Shown here piece by piece: positions 41,619 through 50,075 of a stretch of 64,000 nt of DNA (positions within the stretch are counted from its first letter, which is position 1; each line of letters starts with the position of its first letter). Under the pieces are notes generated by a model. It was not told the origin of the DNA. It made no database searches and worked only from the letters and a program-made list of their open reading frames with translations. The translations under genes and the position numbers were made by a program. The DNA comes from VRUE01 sp963697915 (GTDB lineage: Bacteria; Actinomycetota; Thermoleophilia; Solirubrobacterales; 70-9): positions 558,001 to 622,000 of the forward strand of contig OY969103.1 of the NCBI GenBank assembly GCA_963697915.1, in the 5' to 3' direction.

Positions 41619-41647
41619 TTGACTTCAGAAATTGAAGCGCCTAACAT
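41619..41647 (+). promoter_or_regulatory. Vegetative-type promoter upstream of rpoD
   Basis: TTGACT (41619-41624), 17-base spacer, TAACAT (41642-41647). Good match to a sigma-70 consensus; 97 bases before the rpoD ATG. Confidence 0.6.
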
Positions 41648-41743
41648 GCGAACAGACGTTTGAGGAAGTTTCTCAGCGGGCCGCGACGTTGCCGGGGTCC
41701 GCCCTTTTTTTGACCGCGCGCAGGAAAGACGGGTGCAGAATAG

Positions 41744-42847
41744 ATGCTGGTTGCAGAGCTTCAAGAGCTTGAGGAGGTCAAAGGGCTGATCCATCGCGGT
41801 CAGCAGCTTGGCGTTCTCACTTTCGGTGACATCGCCTCCGCCGTATCCGAGGTCGATCTCGACGAGTCCGACGTCGAGGATCTCTACGGACACATCGAGA
41901 AGCAGGGAATCGAGCTTGTCGAGGACATGGACCCGGCCCAGAAAGCGGCCGCCGACGCCATGCCCGCCGACACCGGTCGCAAAGGACGGCGCCGCAAACA
42001 GAGCCTCGACCTGAAACCGGACATGACCACGGACAGCCTCCAGCTGTTCCTCAAGGACATCGGCAAAGTCCGGCTGCTGACCGCCCAGGAGGAGGTCGAA
42101 CTCGCCAAACGGATCGAGCGCGGCGACCTCGACGCGAAGCAGAAAATGGTCGAGTCGAACCTGCGCCTGGTCGTCTCGATCGCCAAGAACTACCGCAACC
42201 AGGGACTCCCCTTCCTCGACCTGATCCAGGAGGGCACGCTGGGCCTGGTCCGCGCGGCCGAGAAGTTCGACTACCGCAAGGGGTTCAAGTTCTCGACCTA
42301 CGCGACCTGGTGGATCCGCCAGGCGATCGCCCGCGCCCTGGCCGACAAGGCGCGCACGATCCGCATCCCGGTCCACGTGGTCGAGAAGCTGAACAAGATC
42401 GGCCGCGCCGAGCGCAAGCTGGTCACCGAGCTGGGCCGCGAGCCGACCCCGGAGGAGATCGCCGAGGTGACGGGGATCGACCCCGAGGAGGTCGACTCGA
42501 TCAAGCGCTCGGCGCAGGCCCCGGTCAGCCTCGAGAAGCCGGTCGGCGACGAGGAGGAGTCGGAGTTCGGCCAGTTCATCGCCGACGAGAAGGCCGAGTC
42601 GCCTTTCGACCGCGCCGCCGACCTCCTCACCAAAGAGGCGCTGAAGGAAGCGCTGGAGAACCTCTCCTACCGCGAGCGGCGGGTGCTGGAACTTCGCTAC
42701 GGGTTGGGCGGCGAGCACCCGCGCACCCTCGACGAGGTCGGCCGCACCTTCAACGTCACCCGCGAGCGCATCCGCCAGATCGAGAACCAGAGCCTCAAAA
42801 AGCTGCAGCAGCTGGGCGAAGCGCAGAAACTGCGCGAAGTCACCTGA
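41744..42847 (+). CDS. rpoD: Primary RNA polymerase sigma factor RpoD/SigA
   Basis: 367 residues. Region 1.1 is short and acidic; region 1.2/2.1 DSLQLFLKDIGKVRLLTAQEE; region 2.4 AEKFDYRKGFKFSTYATWWI then RQAIARALADKART; region 3; region 4.2 RTLDEVGRTFNVTRERIRQI. Intact group 1 sigma factor, slightly shorter than typical because the region 1.1-1.2 spacer is small. Confidence 0.95.
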   Translation: MLVAELQELEEVKGLIHRGQQLGVLTFGDIASAVSEVDLDESDVEDLYGHIEKQGIELVEDMDPAQKAAADAMPADTGRKGRRRKQSLDLKPDMTTDSLQLFLKDIGKVRLLTAQEEVELAKRIERGDLDAKQKMVESNLRLVVSIAKNYRNQGLPFLDLIQEGTLGLVRAAEKFDYRKGFKFSTYATWWIRQAIARALADKARTIRIPVHVVEKLNKIGRAERKLVTELGREPTPEEIAEVTGIDPEEVDSIKRSAQAPVSLEKPVGDEEESEFGQFIADEKAESPFDRAADLLTKEALKEALENLSYRERRVLELRYGLGGEHPRTLDEVGRTFNVTRERIRQIENQSLKKLQQLGEAQKLREVT

Positions 42848-42856
42848 GGCGTGCGC

Positions 42857-42877
42857 GGCGCCCCCGTCGGGGGCGCC
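42857..42877. terminator. GC hairpin between convergent genes
   Basis: GGCGCCCCC-GTC-GGGGGCGCC, nine base pairs, between the rpoD stop and the convergent regulator C stop. No T-run. Confidence 0.5.
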
Positions 42878-42878
42878 G

Positions 42879-43931
42879 TCAGCTCACCGGGACGCCGAAC
42901 AGCTTTTCGTGGAGCGCCTCGACCAGCGCGTCGGCGAGGCGCTTCTCGCCGCCGGTGTCGATCCGCCGCACAGCTGGCTGGACGAGCGTGTCCAGCCACT
43001 CGATCGAGGTGCCGGTGGCCCAGCTGTCGGGGCTCTTCTCGAGGTGCTGATCGCACCAGATGACCCGTCCGTCGGCGACCTGGGCCGTCACCCCCACCAT
43101 CGGGCCGCCGAAGCCGTCCTCGCTCAGCTTGACGCCGAGCCGGCTCGACCCCGAGAGGTGTTTGGGCAGCTGCAGAAGGGGCAGCGTCAGCAGGAAGCCG
43201 GCGCCGACGTCGAGGCTGTCGGGCGGCAGCGTGTCGGGTGAGGGGAAGTGGCGCTCCAGCCGCGCCGCGGCGGCGATCGGGGCGATGCCTTCGCGCAGCC
43301 ACTGGGTGGCCGCGTAGCGGGTGGCCCCGGTGGAGTCGGTCTGGGCTTCGACCTGGCCGGCGCGCTCCATCGCGTCGATGTGTTCTTCCAGGGTTTCGTA
43401 GCCCAGCGGGACGACCGCCTCGTTCAGCTCGGGGAGCGTGCGCGGTCCGGGGGCAAGAGCGTGCATCACGGTCGCCGACCAGTTGCAGACCAGCGAGGCC
43501 AGCGCCAGCCCGGCATCGCCGATGCCAAGCTCGAGCGGGCCGCTGGGCGCATTGGCGAGCCAGCGTTCGAGCGAGAAGGCGACGAACAGCATCTCCTCGC
43601 CCTCGGGGGTGATCCTCATCGGCGTGTGGGGGCCGATGACCTCGCCGGAGTCGAGGACGATCTCGGGACCGTCGACGTCCTCCTCGTCGAGGTCGAGGGC
43701 ATCCCCGTAGTAGTCCTCGCCGGCGACCTCGACCGCGCTCCCCAGCTCGATGCTGCCGGTGTCGAGCTCGATCTCCTCCTGCGTCAGGTCCTCGCGAAGG
43801 GCGCCGCCCTCCATCGCGCCCTCGAGCATTTCGAGCAGGACCGCGCGGTCGCTGGAGCTGGCGATGTAGAGCAGCATCAGCGCCCCTGCTCGGGCCCTGA
43901 ACCCACTCCCGCTTCCGCTAGACCCAGCCAA
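42879..43931 (-). CDS. Tandem winged-helix regulator with SCP2-like C-terminus, paralog C
   Basis: 350 residues from TTG 43931, chosen because TTG-GCT aligns with paralog D ten residues before the shared FRARAGALxL; ATG 43940 overlaps the CATAAT box. Acidic insert after the first helix (LDLDEEDVDGPEI), second winged helix (TVMHALAPGPRTLPELNEAV, WLREGIAPIAAAARLERHF), SCP2-like end (SSRLGVKLSEDG, IEWLDTLVQPAVRRIDTGGE). Convergent with rpoD. Confidence 0.76.
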   Translation of the reverse strand: MAGSSGSGSGFRARAGALMLLYIASSSDRAVLLEMLEGAMEGGALREDLTQEEIELDTGSIELGSAVEVAGEDYYGDALDLDEEDVDGPEIVLDSGEVIGPHTPMRITPEGEEMLFVAFSLERWLANAPSGPLELGIGDAGLALASLVCNWSATVMHALAPGPRTLPELNEAVVPLGYETLEEHIDAMERAGQVEAQTDSTGATRYAATQWLREGIAPIAAAARLERHFPSPDTLPPDSLDVGAGFLLTLPLLQLPKHLSGSSRLGVKLSEDGFGGPMVGVTAQVADGRVIWCDQHLEKSPDSWATGTSIEWLDTLVQPAVRRIDTGGEKRLADALVEALHEKLFGVPVS

Positions 43932-43938
43932 CCGAGCC

Positions 43939-43944
43939 ATTATG
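43939..43944 (-). promoter_or_regulatory. CATAAT box before paralog C
   Basis: Minus strand TGACATAATG; CATAAT is seven bases before TTG 43931. Confidence 0.45.
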
Positions 43945-44001
43945 TCACATTAGAGTGTCTTTTAGGAATATATGGGATCTTATGTCTAAATAGGCAAAGT
44001 C

Positions 44002-44973
44002 CTATGGCAGGTTCAGCGTGCCGACTGTGCCGAACAGTGTCTCGTGGAGGGCATCGAGCAGGGTCGGAGCAAGGGCCTTCCTGCCGCCGGTCTGGATCCC
44101 CGACACCTCAGGCTGGACCAGGGTGTCGAACCAGGCGAGCGTGGAGCCGGTCGCGAACGCGTCGGCCTGCCTGTCGAGGCCGAGCTCGCAGGCGAGGACC
44201 CGGCCCCCACCCACCCGCGCGGTCACGCCGGCGACCTCGCCCCGCTCCCCCTCCTCGACCTCGACTCCCAGCCGGCAGGTTCCCTCGAGCTCGGCCGGCA
44301 GCTCGACCAGCGGCATCGCCAGGAGGAACGCGGCGCCGACGTCGAGGTCATCCGGCGGGACCGTGTCGGCAGCGGGGAAGTGGCGCTCGAGGCGTGCGGC
44401 GGCGGCGAGGGGCGCGACGCCTTCGCGCAGCCACCTGGTCGCGGCGTAGCGCTTCTTGCCGTCGGCACCGGCCTGGGTCGTGACCATGCCACTCGCCTCC
44501 AGGTAGCCGACCCGCTCGATCAGGACCTCGGTGTTCACCGTGTCGACGGTCCGCCGCAGCTCCAGGAGCGAGAGCGGGCCCCGGGCCAGGGCATGGATCA
44601 CGGTGGTCGACCAACCGAACACGAGGCCCCCCAGAGCCTGCCCGGCATCGAAGTCGCCAAGTCGCAACCGCCCCCGCGGCGAACGACCCAGCCAATTCTT
44701 GAGCACGGCGGAGACGTAGAGCAACTCCTCCCCTTCGCCCGATACGCGCAGCTGGTCATCGTCGACGATCTCGAGCAAGCTGCTCAGCTCCTCGAAGCGC
44801 TCCGCCTTGGCCAGCTCCAGATCCCCCTCTTCTTCCTGCGGATGGGCTTCCAGCAGGCCTTCGGCGAGCATCCCGAGCAGGTAGCGGCGGCTCACCGAGC
44901 TCGCGGCATACATCAGCGTGAGCGCGCCGGCGCGTGCCCTGAACTCACCTGTGCTGGGCCCCTCGACAGCCAA
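44002..44973 (-). CDS. Tandem winged-helix regulator with SCP2-like C-terminus, paralog D
   Basis: 323 residues from TTG 44973. FRARAGALTLMYAASSVSRR, then second winged helix (TVIHALARGPLSLLELRRTV, WLREGVAPLAAAARLERHF) and SCP2-like end (GTCRLGVEVEEGE, LAWFDTLVQPEVSGIQTGGR). Much closer to C than to A or B. C and D are adjacent and in the same orientation, indicating a tandem duplication. Confidence 0.76.
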   Translation of the reverse strand: MAVEGPSTGEFRARAGALTLMYAASSVSRRYLLGMLAEGLLEAHPQEEEGDLELAKAERFEELSSLLEIVDDDQLRVSGEGEELLYVSAVLKNWLGRSPRGRLRLGDFDAGQALGGLVFGWSTTVIHALARGPLSLLELRRTVDTVNTEVLIERVGYLEASGMVTTQAGADGKKRYAATRWLREGVAPLAAAARLERHFPAADTVPPDDLDVGAAFLLAMPLVELPAELEGTCRLGVEVEEGERGEVAGVTARVGGGRVLACELGLDRQADAFATGSTLAWFDTLVQPEVSGIQTGGRKALAPTLLDALHETLFGTVGTLNLP

Positions 44974-44980
44974 GGCAGAG

Positions 44981-44986
44981 ATTATG
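44981..44986 (-). promoter_or_regulatory. CATAAT box before paralog D
   Basis: Minus strand TTACATCATAAT; seven bases before TTG 44973. Confidence 0.45.
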
Positions 44987-45061
44987 ATGTAAACGGTCTG
45001 GTTTGGGTATCTCGAAAGTTCTGCGTTAAGGATCTTCCGTGACCCTCCGATAAGAGCCTGG

Positions 45062-46168
45062 ATGTTCGAGATCGACTCAGCGCTGCGCATGCTCGTCGAG
45101 CGGGGCGGCTCCGACCTCCATGTCAAAGTGGCGGCGCCGCCGACGATCCGCCTGCACGGCGAGCTGACGCCGCTCGACGGCCACGGAGCACTCACCGGCG
45201 AGGACACCGAGCGGGCCTTTCGCGACATCGCCGAGGAGCGCTCGGTGGCCGAATTCGAGCGCGAGGGCGAGGCCGACTTCTCCTACGCGATCCAGGGCCT
45301 CTCCCGCTTCCGGGTCAACACCTTCAAGCAGCGCGGCTCGACCTCGATCGTCTGCCGGGCTATCCCCTTCGAGATCCGCTCGGTCGAGCAGCTCGGCCTC
45401 CCCGCCGTCGTCACCAACCTGGCCGAGGAGCAGCGCGGCATCGTGCTGGTCACCGGCACCACCGGCTCGGGCAAGTCGACGACCCTGGCGGCGATGATCG
45501 ACCACATCAACCGCACCCGCGCGCATCACATCGTCACGCTCGAGGACCCGATCGAGTACCTGCACGAAGACAAAGGCTCGATCGTCAACCAGCGCGAGGT
45601 GGGCTCGGACACGGAGAGCTTCGCCCGCGCGATGCGCCGCGTCCTGCGCCAGGACCCCGACGTGATCCTGATCGGCGAGATGCGCGACGAGGAGACCGTC
45701 CGCACGGCGCTGTCGGCGGCCGAGACCGGCCACCTCGTGCTCTCCACCGTCCACACCCTCGACGCGACCGAGACGATCAACCGGATCATCGACTTCTTCC
45801 CGCCCCACCTCCAGCACCAGGCCCGCGTGATGCTCGCCTCGACCCTGCGCGGCGCGATCGCCCAGCGCCTCGTTCCCGACCTGAGCGGCGAGGGCCGCGT
45901 CCCCGCCTCCGAGGTCATGGTCGTCACCGGCCGCGTCCAGGACCTGATCCTCAACCCCGAGGAGACCGGCAAGATCACCGAGGTGATCGCCGAGGGCGAG
46001 TACTACGGCATGCGCACCTTCGACCAGTCCCTCCTCGCCTACGTGATGGAAGGAAAGGTCGCCGAGCAGGTTGCCCTCGACTACGCCTCCAGCCCCCACG
46101 ACTTCAAGCTGATGCTGGCCGCCGGCGGCCAGCGCGCGAGCGGCATCGAGCAGCTCGCGCGCCCTTGA
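45062..46168 (+). CDS. pilT: Second PilT/PilU-type ATPase
   Basis: 368 residues. Walker A GTTGSGKSTTLAAM, IVTLEDPIEYLHEDKGSIV, Walker B DVILIGEMRDEETV, His box LVLSTVHTLDATETI, and VQDLILNPEETGKITEVI. It lies 8.8 kb from the main pilus operon, on the opposite strand and with different neighbours, so it may be an accessory (PilU-like) or conditional retraction motor. The last 47 bases before the stop region recur at 47,243. Confidence 0.9.
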   Translation: MFEIDSALRMLVERGGSDLHVKVAAPPTIRLHGELTPLDGHGALTGEDTERAFRDIAEERSVAEFEREGEADFSYAIQGLSRFRVNTFKQRGSTSIVCRAIPFEIRSVEQLGLPAVVTNLAEEQRGIVLVTGTTGSGKSTTLAAMIDHINRTRAHHIVTLEDPIEYLHEDKGSIVNQREVGSDTESFARAMRRVLRQDPDVILIGEMRDEETVRTALSAAETGHLVLSTVHTLDATETINRIIDFFPPHLQHQARVMLASTLRGAIAQRLVPDLSGEGRVPASEVMVVTGRVQDLILNPEETGKITEVIAEGEYYGMRTFDQSLLAYVMEGKVAEQVALDYASSPHDFKLMLAAGGQRASGIEQLARP

Positions 46169-46208
46169 ACACCCCGTTTGCTGGAGCAACTGCCGCGTCG
46201 AACGTGTC

Positions 46209-46904
46209 TCAGAATGTAGTTATCGCTGTCATGTTCACCGAGTTGAAGCTTGTATCCCTTCCTCGAAGTGTAATTGTCGAAGAAAGGTCCAAATTGGTGC
46301 TCTCTCCGGCCGTACCCAGACAGCCAAAACCCGTTTCTGTCTTCGTATTTGTCATTTCTTTGAGTGTCATTCTTGCAGTCAGGTCATGTTTCCCGTTGCT
46401 AATTCCTGTTATATAGACTGCGCCCCCTTTGGGGGTTTGTGCTGGGATGTGCACCGTGCAGACGCCGACGATTGGCGGATCAATATCAATTGTTACTTCA
46501 TTGCCCGTCGGACAGCTCAAGTGCACTGTCTGATGCTGGGTTTCAACGAAGTCACCTACTGTTGTGCTGAAGTCACACCCATTAACTGTAACTTTCGCCG
46601 TGCCTCCAGTTGTGGGGTGACAGTCAACGTAGGTCGGAGCTAATGTGATGGCGGGCTCAAAATCGTTGTTTGCACTACCTGTCATTAGAACGGTGGTACA
46701 TGTAACTCCGGTCTCGAGATCAGGGAAAAAAAACTCGTTCTCGCCCGTCTCGCCGACCTCTTCTCCTTCAATGTGCGTCCAGCTTCCCTCCGCATCAAAA
46801 GTGAAATCCCCCCCGGTTTCCGCCGTGGCCGAGATCGCGCCGACTGCGCCGACCGCGATCGCGGCGAGTAGGCTGAGGGTGAGCGCCTTTGCCTTGATGC
46901 CCAT
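46209..46904 (-). CDS. Secreted family protein, copy 1
   Basis: 231 residues with a Sec signal (LTLSLLAAIAVGAVGAISA, cleavage near TAE). Mature part: paired Cys, VDCHPTTGGTAKVTVNGCDF, the family core DPPIVGVCTVHIPAQTPKGG and a KTETGFGCLGTAGES end. One of five copies here (46.2, 47.3, 49.2, 57.2, 58.8 kb). GC is strikingly lower than in the flanking genes (near 50% by eye). Function unknown; export to cell surface or medium is expected. Ribosome binding site GAAGGGAGA. Confidence 0.82.
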   Translation of the reverse strand: MGIKAKALTLSLLAAIAVGAVGAISATAETGGDFTFDAEGSWTHIEGEEVGETGENEFFFPDLETGVTCTTVLMTGSANNDFEPAITLAPTYVDCHPTTGGTAKVTVNGCDFSTTVGDFVETQHQTVHLSCPTGNEVTIDIDPPIVGVCTVHIPAQTPKGGAVYITGISNGKHDLTARMTLKEMTNTKTETGFGCLGTAGESTNLDLSSTITLRGRDTSFNSVNMTAITTF

Positions 46905-47087
46905 CGTGTCTCCCTTCGCTGACGTTGTGCCGTGCAGTCGCGCGGCGTAGACCTTTCTCGAGCTGGCAAACGGTTAGCGCCGAATACGGAGCCGGTCAAC
47001 CCTTTGATGTGATCGAGAGCGTCACCGTGGGGGCTCGATCGAGACAACGGGGCTTTGGCCCTGGAAGGAACGCGCAAGGAAGGCACG

Positions 47088-47107
47088 CGCGCGCCGATCG
47101 GCGCGCG
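47088..47107. repeat. 20-bp perfect palindrome, GCCGATC hairpin family
   Basis: CGCGCGCCGATCGGCGCGCG. Related hairpins occur at 48216, 49084, 50036 and 58084, each just downstream of a minus-strand gene of the secreted array. Confidence 0.7.
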
Positions 47108-47128
47108 TTGGCGTTGGCGTCCGGCGGC

Positions 47129-47240
47129 TGGCAGACCGCCGCGGGCGCCGATTCCGAACAAGATACGCCCTGAGCTCACCCCTGCACCTGCTCCGAGGTC
47201 CTCGACTACGAGGGCCAAAGGCCACCGCAGGCATCGATTC
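47129..47240 (-). pseudogene. Two decayed lipoprotein gene tails
   Basis: Minus strand 47129-47165 reads LFGIGARGGL, and 47213-47240 reads GIDACGGL, both like the C-terminus YGIGACGGL of the lipoprotein at 48,233 (and ECGGL at 58,129). No full ORF remains. This stretch, with the palindrome and the pilT remnant, accounts for the otherwise gene-free interval 46,905-47,328. Confidence 0.5.
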
Positions 47241-47242
47241 CG

Positions 47243-47307
47243 CACGACTTCAAGCTGATGCTGGCCGCCGGCGGCCAGCGCGCGAGCGGAATGAGCAGCT
47301 CGCGCGC
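47243..47307 (+). repeat. Duplicated 3' end of pilT2
   Basis: 47243-47289 is identical to 46097-46143 (47 bp, codons ~346-361 of the second pilT), followed by a nearly matching 18 bases. It marks the breakpoint of a tandem duplication that produced secreted-family copies 1 and 2. Confidence 0.8.
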
Positions 47308-47328
47308 TGATAGTCCTTTCAATCAGCC

Positions 47329-48036
47329 CTATTCTTCCCCGTTCGGGCCTGTGGCTGTGATGTTGACAGCATTACCCTGTGTATCCTGACCCGTTAGTGT
47401 CATCGTCGTAATGATGTCTAGTTCAGTATTTTCCCCGGCGATTCCATAGCAGCCAAACCCAGTTTCAGTCTTGGTGTTTGTCATTTCTGTAAGTGTGAAC
47501 GACGCAGTGAGGTCATGTTTACCGTTTTTAAGGCCTGTTACATACACCGCTCCGCCTTTTGGCGTCTGCGCGGGAATGGTGTACGTACAGGTTCCGACGA
47601 TCGGAGGGTCGACAAACAGAACCGCTTTTTTAGTCCCGACGCATGAGAAATGCACTGTCTGGTCAGTCGTTCGGGGCGATTTCCCAATTGTCACTCGGAA
47701 GATGCAGCTATTCGGTGTGAAGTTCTCGGCAGTTCCCCCAACTGTTGGATGGCATTTGGCAAATATTGGCTCAAGAACAATGTCAGTCTCTGTCGCTGCA
47801 TCGGTATTTCCTGTCAAGAACCCTTCCGAGCATGTAACGCCGGTTTCCAGTCCCGTATCGTAGAACTCATTCGTCCCGGCGGCGCCTATCTGGGTACCTA
47901 AGATATGGGTCCATCCACCGGCCGCGTCCGAGCTGAAGTGACCACCGGTTTCCGCCGGGGCCGACATCGCCCCGAATGCGCTTCCCAGGGATAGGGTAAG
48001 AAGGCTGAATCCTAATGCTCTCCACTTGACGCTCAT
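47329..48036 (-). CDS. Secreted family protein, copy 2
   Basis: 235 residues from ATG 48036 (AAGGA ribosome binding site). Signal peptide ALGFSLLTLSLGSAFGAMSA. Core: AKCHPTVGGTAENF, DPPIVGTCTYTIPAQTPKGG, NTKTETGFGCYGIAGEN, ending TATGPNGEE. Low GC like copy 1. Unknown function. Confidence 0.83.
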   Translation of the reverse strand: MSVKWRALGFSLLTLSLGSAFGAMSAPAETGGHFSSDAAGGWTHILGTQIGAAGTNEFYDTGLETGVTCSEGFLTGNTDAATETDIVLEPIFAKCHPTVGGTAENFTPNSCIFRVTIGKSPRTTDQTVHFSCVGTKKAVLFVDPPIVGTCTYTIPAQTPKGGAVYVTGLKNGKHDLTASFTLTEMTNTKTETGFGCYGIAGENTELDIITTMTLTGQDTQGNAVNITATGPNGEE

Positions 48037-48215
48037 CTGAGATCCTTTCGGTTGACACCGCACCGCGCCCATGGGACTCGGCGTGGCCTCTGGCAGGGAT
48101 CGTCAACCGATAGCGTCGAATACTCGATCGGTCAATGGGCTCAGACAGGTCGGCCTCCGGCGCCCTGTTTCACGATCGGAAGTACCTGCAAATAGGGAGC
48201 GTTAGAGAACCACGC

Positions 48216-48229
48216 GCGCCGATCGGCGC
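48216..48229 (-). terminator. GCCGATC hairpin after lipoprotein 1
   Basis: GCGCCGATCGGCGC-type palindrome starting four bases after the stop at 48233; no T-run. Confidence 0.5.
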
Positions 48230-48232
48230 ACG

Positions 48233-49036
48233 CTAAAGACCGCCGCAGGCGCCGATTCCATAGATCTGTGCACGCTTTTCCGATTCCTCGAATGGGTTCT
48301 CGGCATTGACGAACGTCGGCGGGTCGGCCTTCATCTTGGCGAGCACCTCGAGCATCCCGGTGAAGATCGCCTCCAGTTCCGCCGCGTCGCCGGGTGGATA
48401 GCCAAGAGCGCGGATCTCCTCGATCTCCGCGTTCAACGCCGGGGACACGATCTCTTTCGTGATCTCGGCAAAGACCTCCTCCTCCCCCTGGGTTTTGGAG
48501 ACGCTCCGCGTGAGGTAGCTTCTGAGCTCGCCCTGAACCTGCTCGGCGGTCTTGGCGCAGACCGCGTTGGCTCGCTCGACGAACTGCGACCTGGAGGTCG
48601 TTTGGGCGCTCGGCTGCCCGGCCGGGGCGCCGACGACGTCTCCTTTTTCTTCATTGCCCCCGTTCTTCGCGGCGGCGCCATTCTTCGCGGTGCCCTTGCC
48701 CGTAGCGCCCTCCTCGCGGCCTGAGCCACCATTGCTCTCCCCGCCACTGTCACTCGGTGAGCTCCCCTGACCTCCTGGGTCGGCATCGCTTCCCCGGCCG
48801 GCCTTGCTAGATCCCCCTTCCTCGCCCGACCGGCCGTCATTCGGCGATTCCACACCCGCCGGGCCGTTCATGCCCGCTGAACCCGGCACCTCCGCCACTT
48901 TGCCTGCGTCGGCCTCGGTCGAGGAGCCACCCGAAGCGTCGTCGTCGCCGCCCCCGCAACCCGCCAAAGCGATGACGACCAGGATGAAGGCCATGGTCAC
49001 GGCAGGGAGGTGACTGCGCTTTAGGCGATGCTCCAT
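48233..49036 (-). CDS. Lipoprotein 1
   Basis: 267 residues. Lipobox LVVIALAGC in the signal peptide, a ~100-residue Gly/Ser/Asp/Asn-rich low-complexity linker, then a helical domain (SQFVERANAVCAKTAEQVQG, EIEEIRALGYPPGDAAELEA) and the tail YGIGACGGL. The C-terminal Cys could pair with the AVCAKT Cys. Paralog of lipoprotein 2 at 58,129; each is flanked on both sides by secreted-family copies. TATAAA lies ~16 bases before ATG 49036. Confidence 0.82.
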   Translation of the reverse strand: MEHRLKRSHLPAVTMAFILVVIALAGCGGGDDDASGGSSTEADAGKVAEVPGSAGMNGPAGVESPNDGRSGEEGGSSKAGRGSDADPGGQGSSPSDSGGESNGGSGREEGATGKGTAKNGAAAKNGGNEEKGDVVGAPAGQPSAQTTSRSQFVERANAVCAKTAEQVQGELRSYLTRSVSKTQGEEEVFAEITKEIVSPALNAEIEEIRALGYPPGDAAELEAIFTGMLEVLAKMKADPPTFVNAENPFEESEKRAQIYGIGACGGL

Positions 49037-49083
49037 GAGCGAACAGATCTTTTATAGCAAACTCCCGGCGAGGGCGCCGAGGC

Positions 49084-49117
49084 GCGTGCCGATCGGCGGG
49101 GACGCCGATCGGCACGC
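49084..49117 (-). terminator. 15-bp-stem GCCGATC hairpin after secreted copy 3
   Basis: GCGTGCCGATCGGCG, GGGA, CGCCGATCGGCACGC: perfect 15-bp stem, four-base loop, ~50 bases downstream of the stop at 49170. Confidence 0.6.
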
Positions 49118-49169
49118 AGATGGCTCTAAAGAGGCGGCCTCAAAGCGACCGCAGGAAAGCTCTCGCTTC

Positions 49170-49880
49170 CTATGCTTCTTCGCCGCTCGGCCCTGTCGCT
49201 GTGATGTTTACCTTGTTCCCATCTGTACTGGTGCCCCAAACTGTCAGGTTCGCTTTCAGTTCGGATTCGACGTTCTCTCCGGCGGTGCCGAAGCAGCCGA
49301 AGCCACTTTCTGTCTTGGTGTTTGTGATTTCTTTGGCGTTGATTGTCACGGTGAGGTCGTGTTTACCGGTTGTCAGACCTGTGTGGTATTTGGCGCCGCC
49401 TTTGCTGGTCTGCGGCGGGATGTGGATCGTGCAGGTGCCGACGATCGGCGGGTCGAGTGTCAGTGTGACTTCTTTGCCCGTGGGGCACACCAGCTCGACT
49501 GTCTGGTCTTGGGTTGTCGGGTTTTTGCCCATTTTCGCCACGAAGTCGCATTCATTCATGTGGACGGTGAGGCTGCCGCCGATTGTCGGGTGGCATTTGG
49601 CGATTTTCAACTGGCCGATTGTGACCGACGCTTCTGTGGCATTCGCGGTGCTGCCCTGCCCTTCGGCCGTTTCGCATGTGACGCCGGTTTCCAGGCCGTT
49701 ATCCCAGAACTCGTTGCTTCCCACAGGACCGATCTGTGTCGCGTGGAGGTTGGTCCATCCACCCGCCGCGTCGGAGCTGAAGTGGCCGCCGGTTTCCGCG
49801 GTGGCCGAGAGCGCTCCGAACGCGCCGACCGCAAAAGTGGCCAGCATGCCGAGGGTGAGTGCCTTGAGCTTGAGCTTCAT
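49170..49880 (-). CDS. Secreted family protein, copy 3
   Basis: 236 residues. Signal peptide LTLGMLATFAVGAFGALSA. Core AKCHPTIGGSLTVHMNECDF, DPPIVGTCTIHIPPQTSKGG, NTKTESGFGCFGTAGEN, ending TATGPSGEEA. Nearly identical (about 95% at DNA level by eye) to copy 4 at 57,173, same orientation. Confidence 0.85.
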   Translation of the reverse strand: MKLKLKALTLGMLATFAVGAFGALSATAETGGHFSSDAAGGWTNLHATQIGPVGSNEFWDNGLETGVTCETAEGQGSTANATEASVTIGQLKIAKCHPTIGGSLTVHMNECDFVAKMGKNPTTQDQTVELVCPTGKEVTLTLDPPIVGTCTIHIPPQTSKGGAKYHTGLTTGKHDLTVTINAKEITNTKTESGFGCFGTAGENVESELKANLTVWGTSTDGNKVNITATGPSGEEA

Positions 49881-50035
49881 TCCCGCTCCTTCGGTTGGTT
49901 CGCATGGAGCGCAAACCGGTACCGGCGAGCCCGCGTCTGGTCAATCGGGCGCAGCAATTTGCTGCCGCGCCGCGACCCCCGGACCCCTTGGGCTCAGCTT
50001 CCCCCCGCAAACCGCGTGTGAGCGCTCTTCGCGCG

Positions 50036-50062
50036 CGCCGATCCGCGGCGCGCGGGGATCGG
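50036..50062 (-). terminator. GCCGATC hairpin after the 949-residue protein gene
   Basis: GCCGATCC and GGATCGGC arms around a GC-rich loop, just downstream of the stop at 50076. The preceding CCCCGCAAACCGCGTGTGAG stretch is shared with 58051-58070. Confidence 0.5.
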
Positions 50063-50075
50063 CACTCCGTACCGC

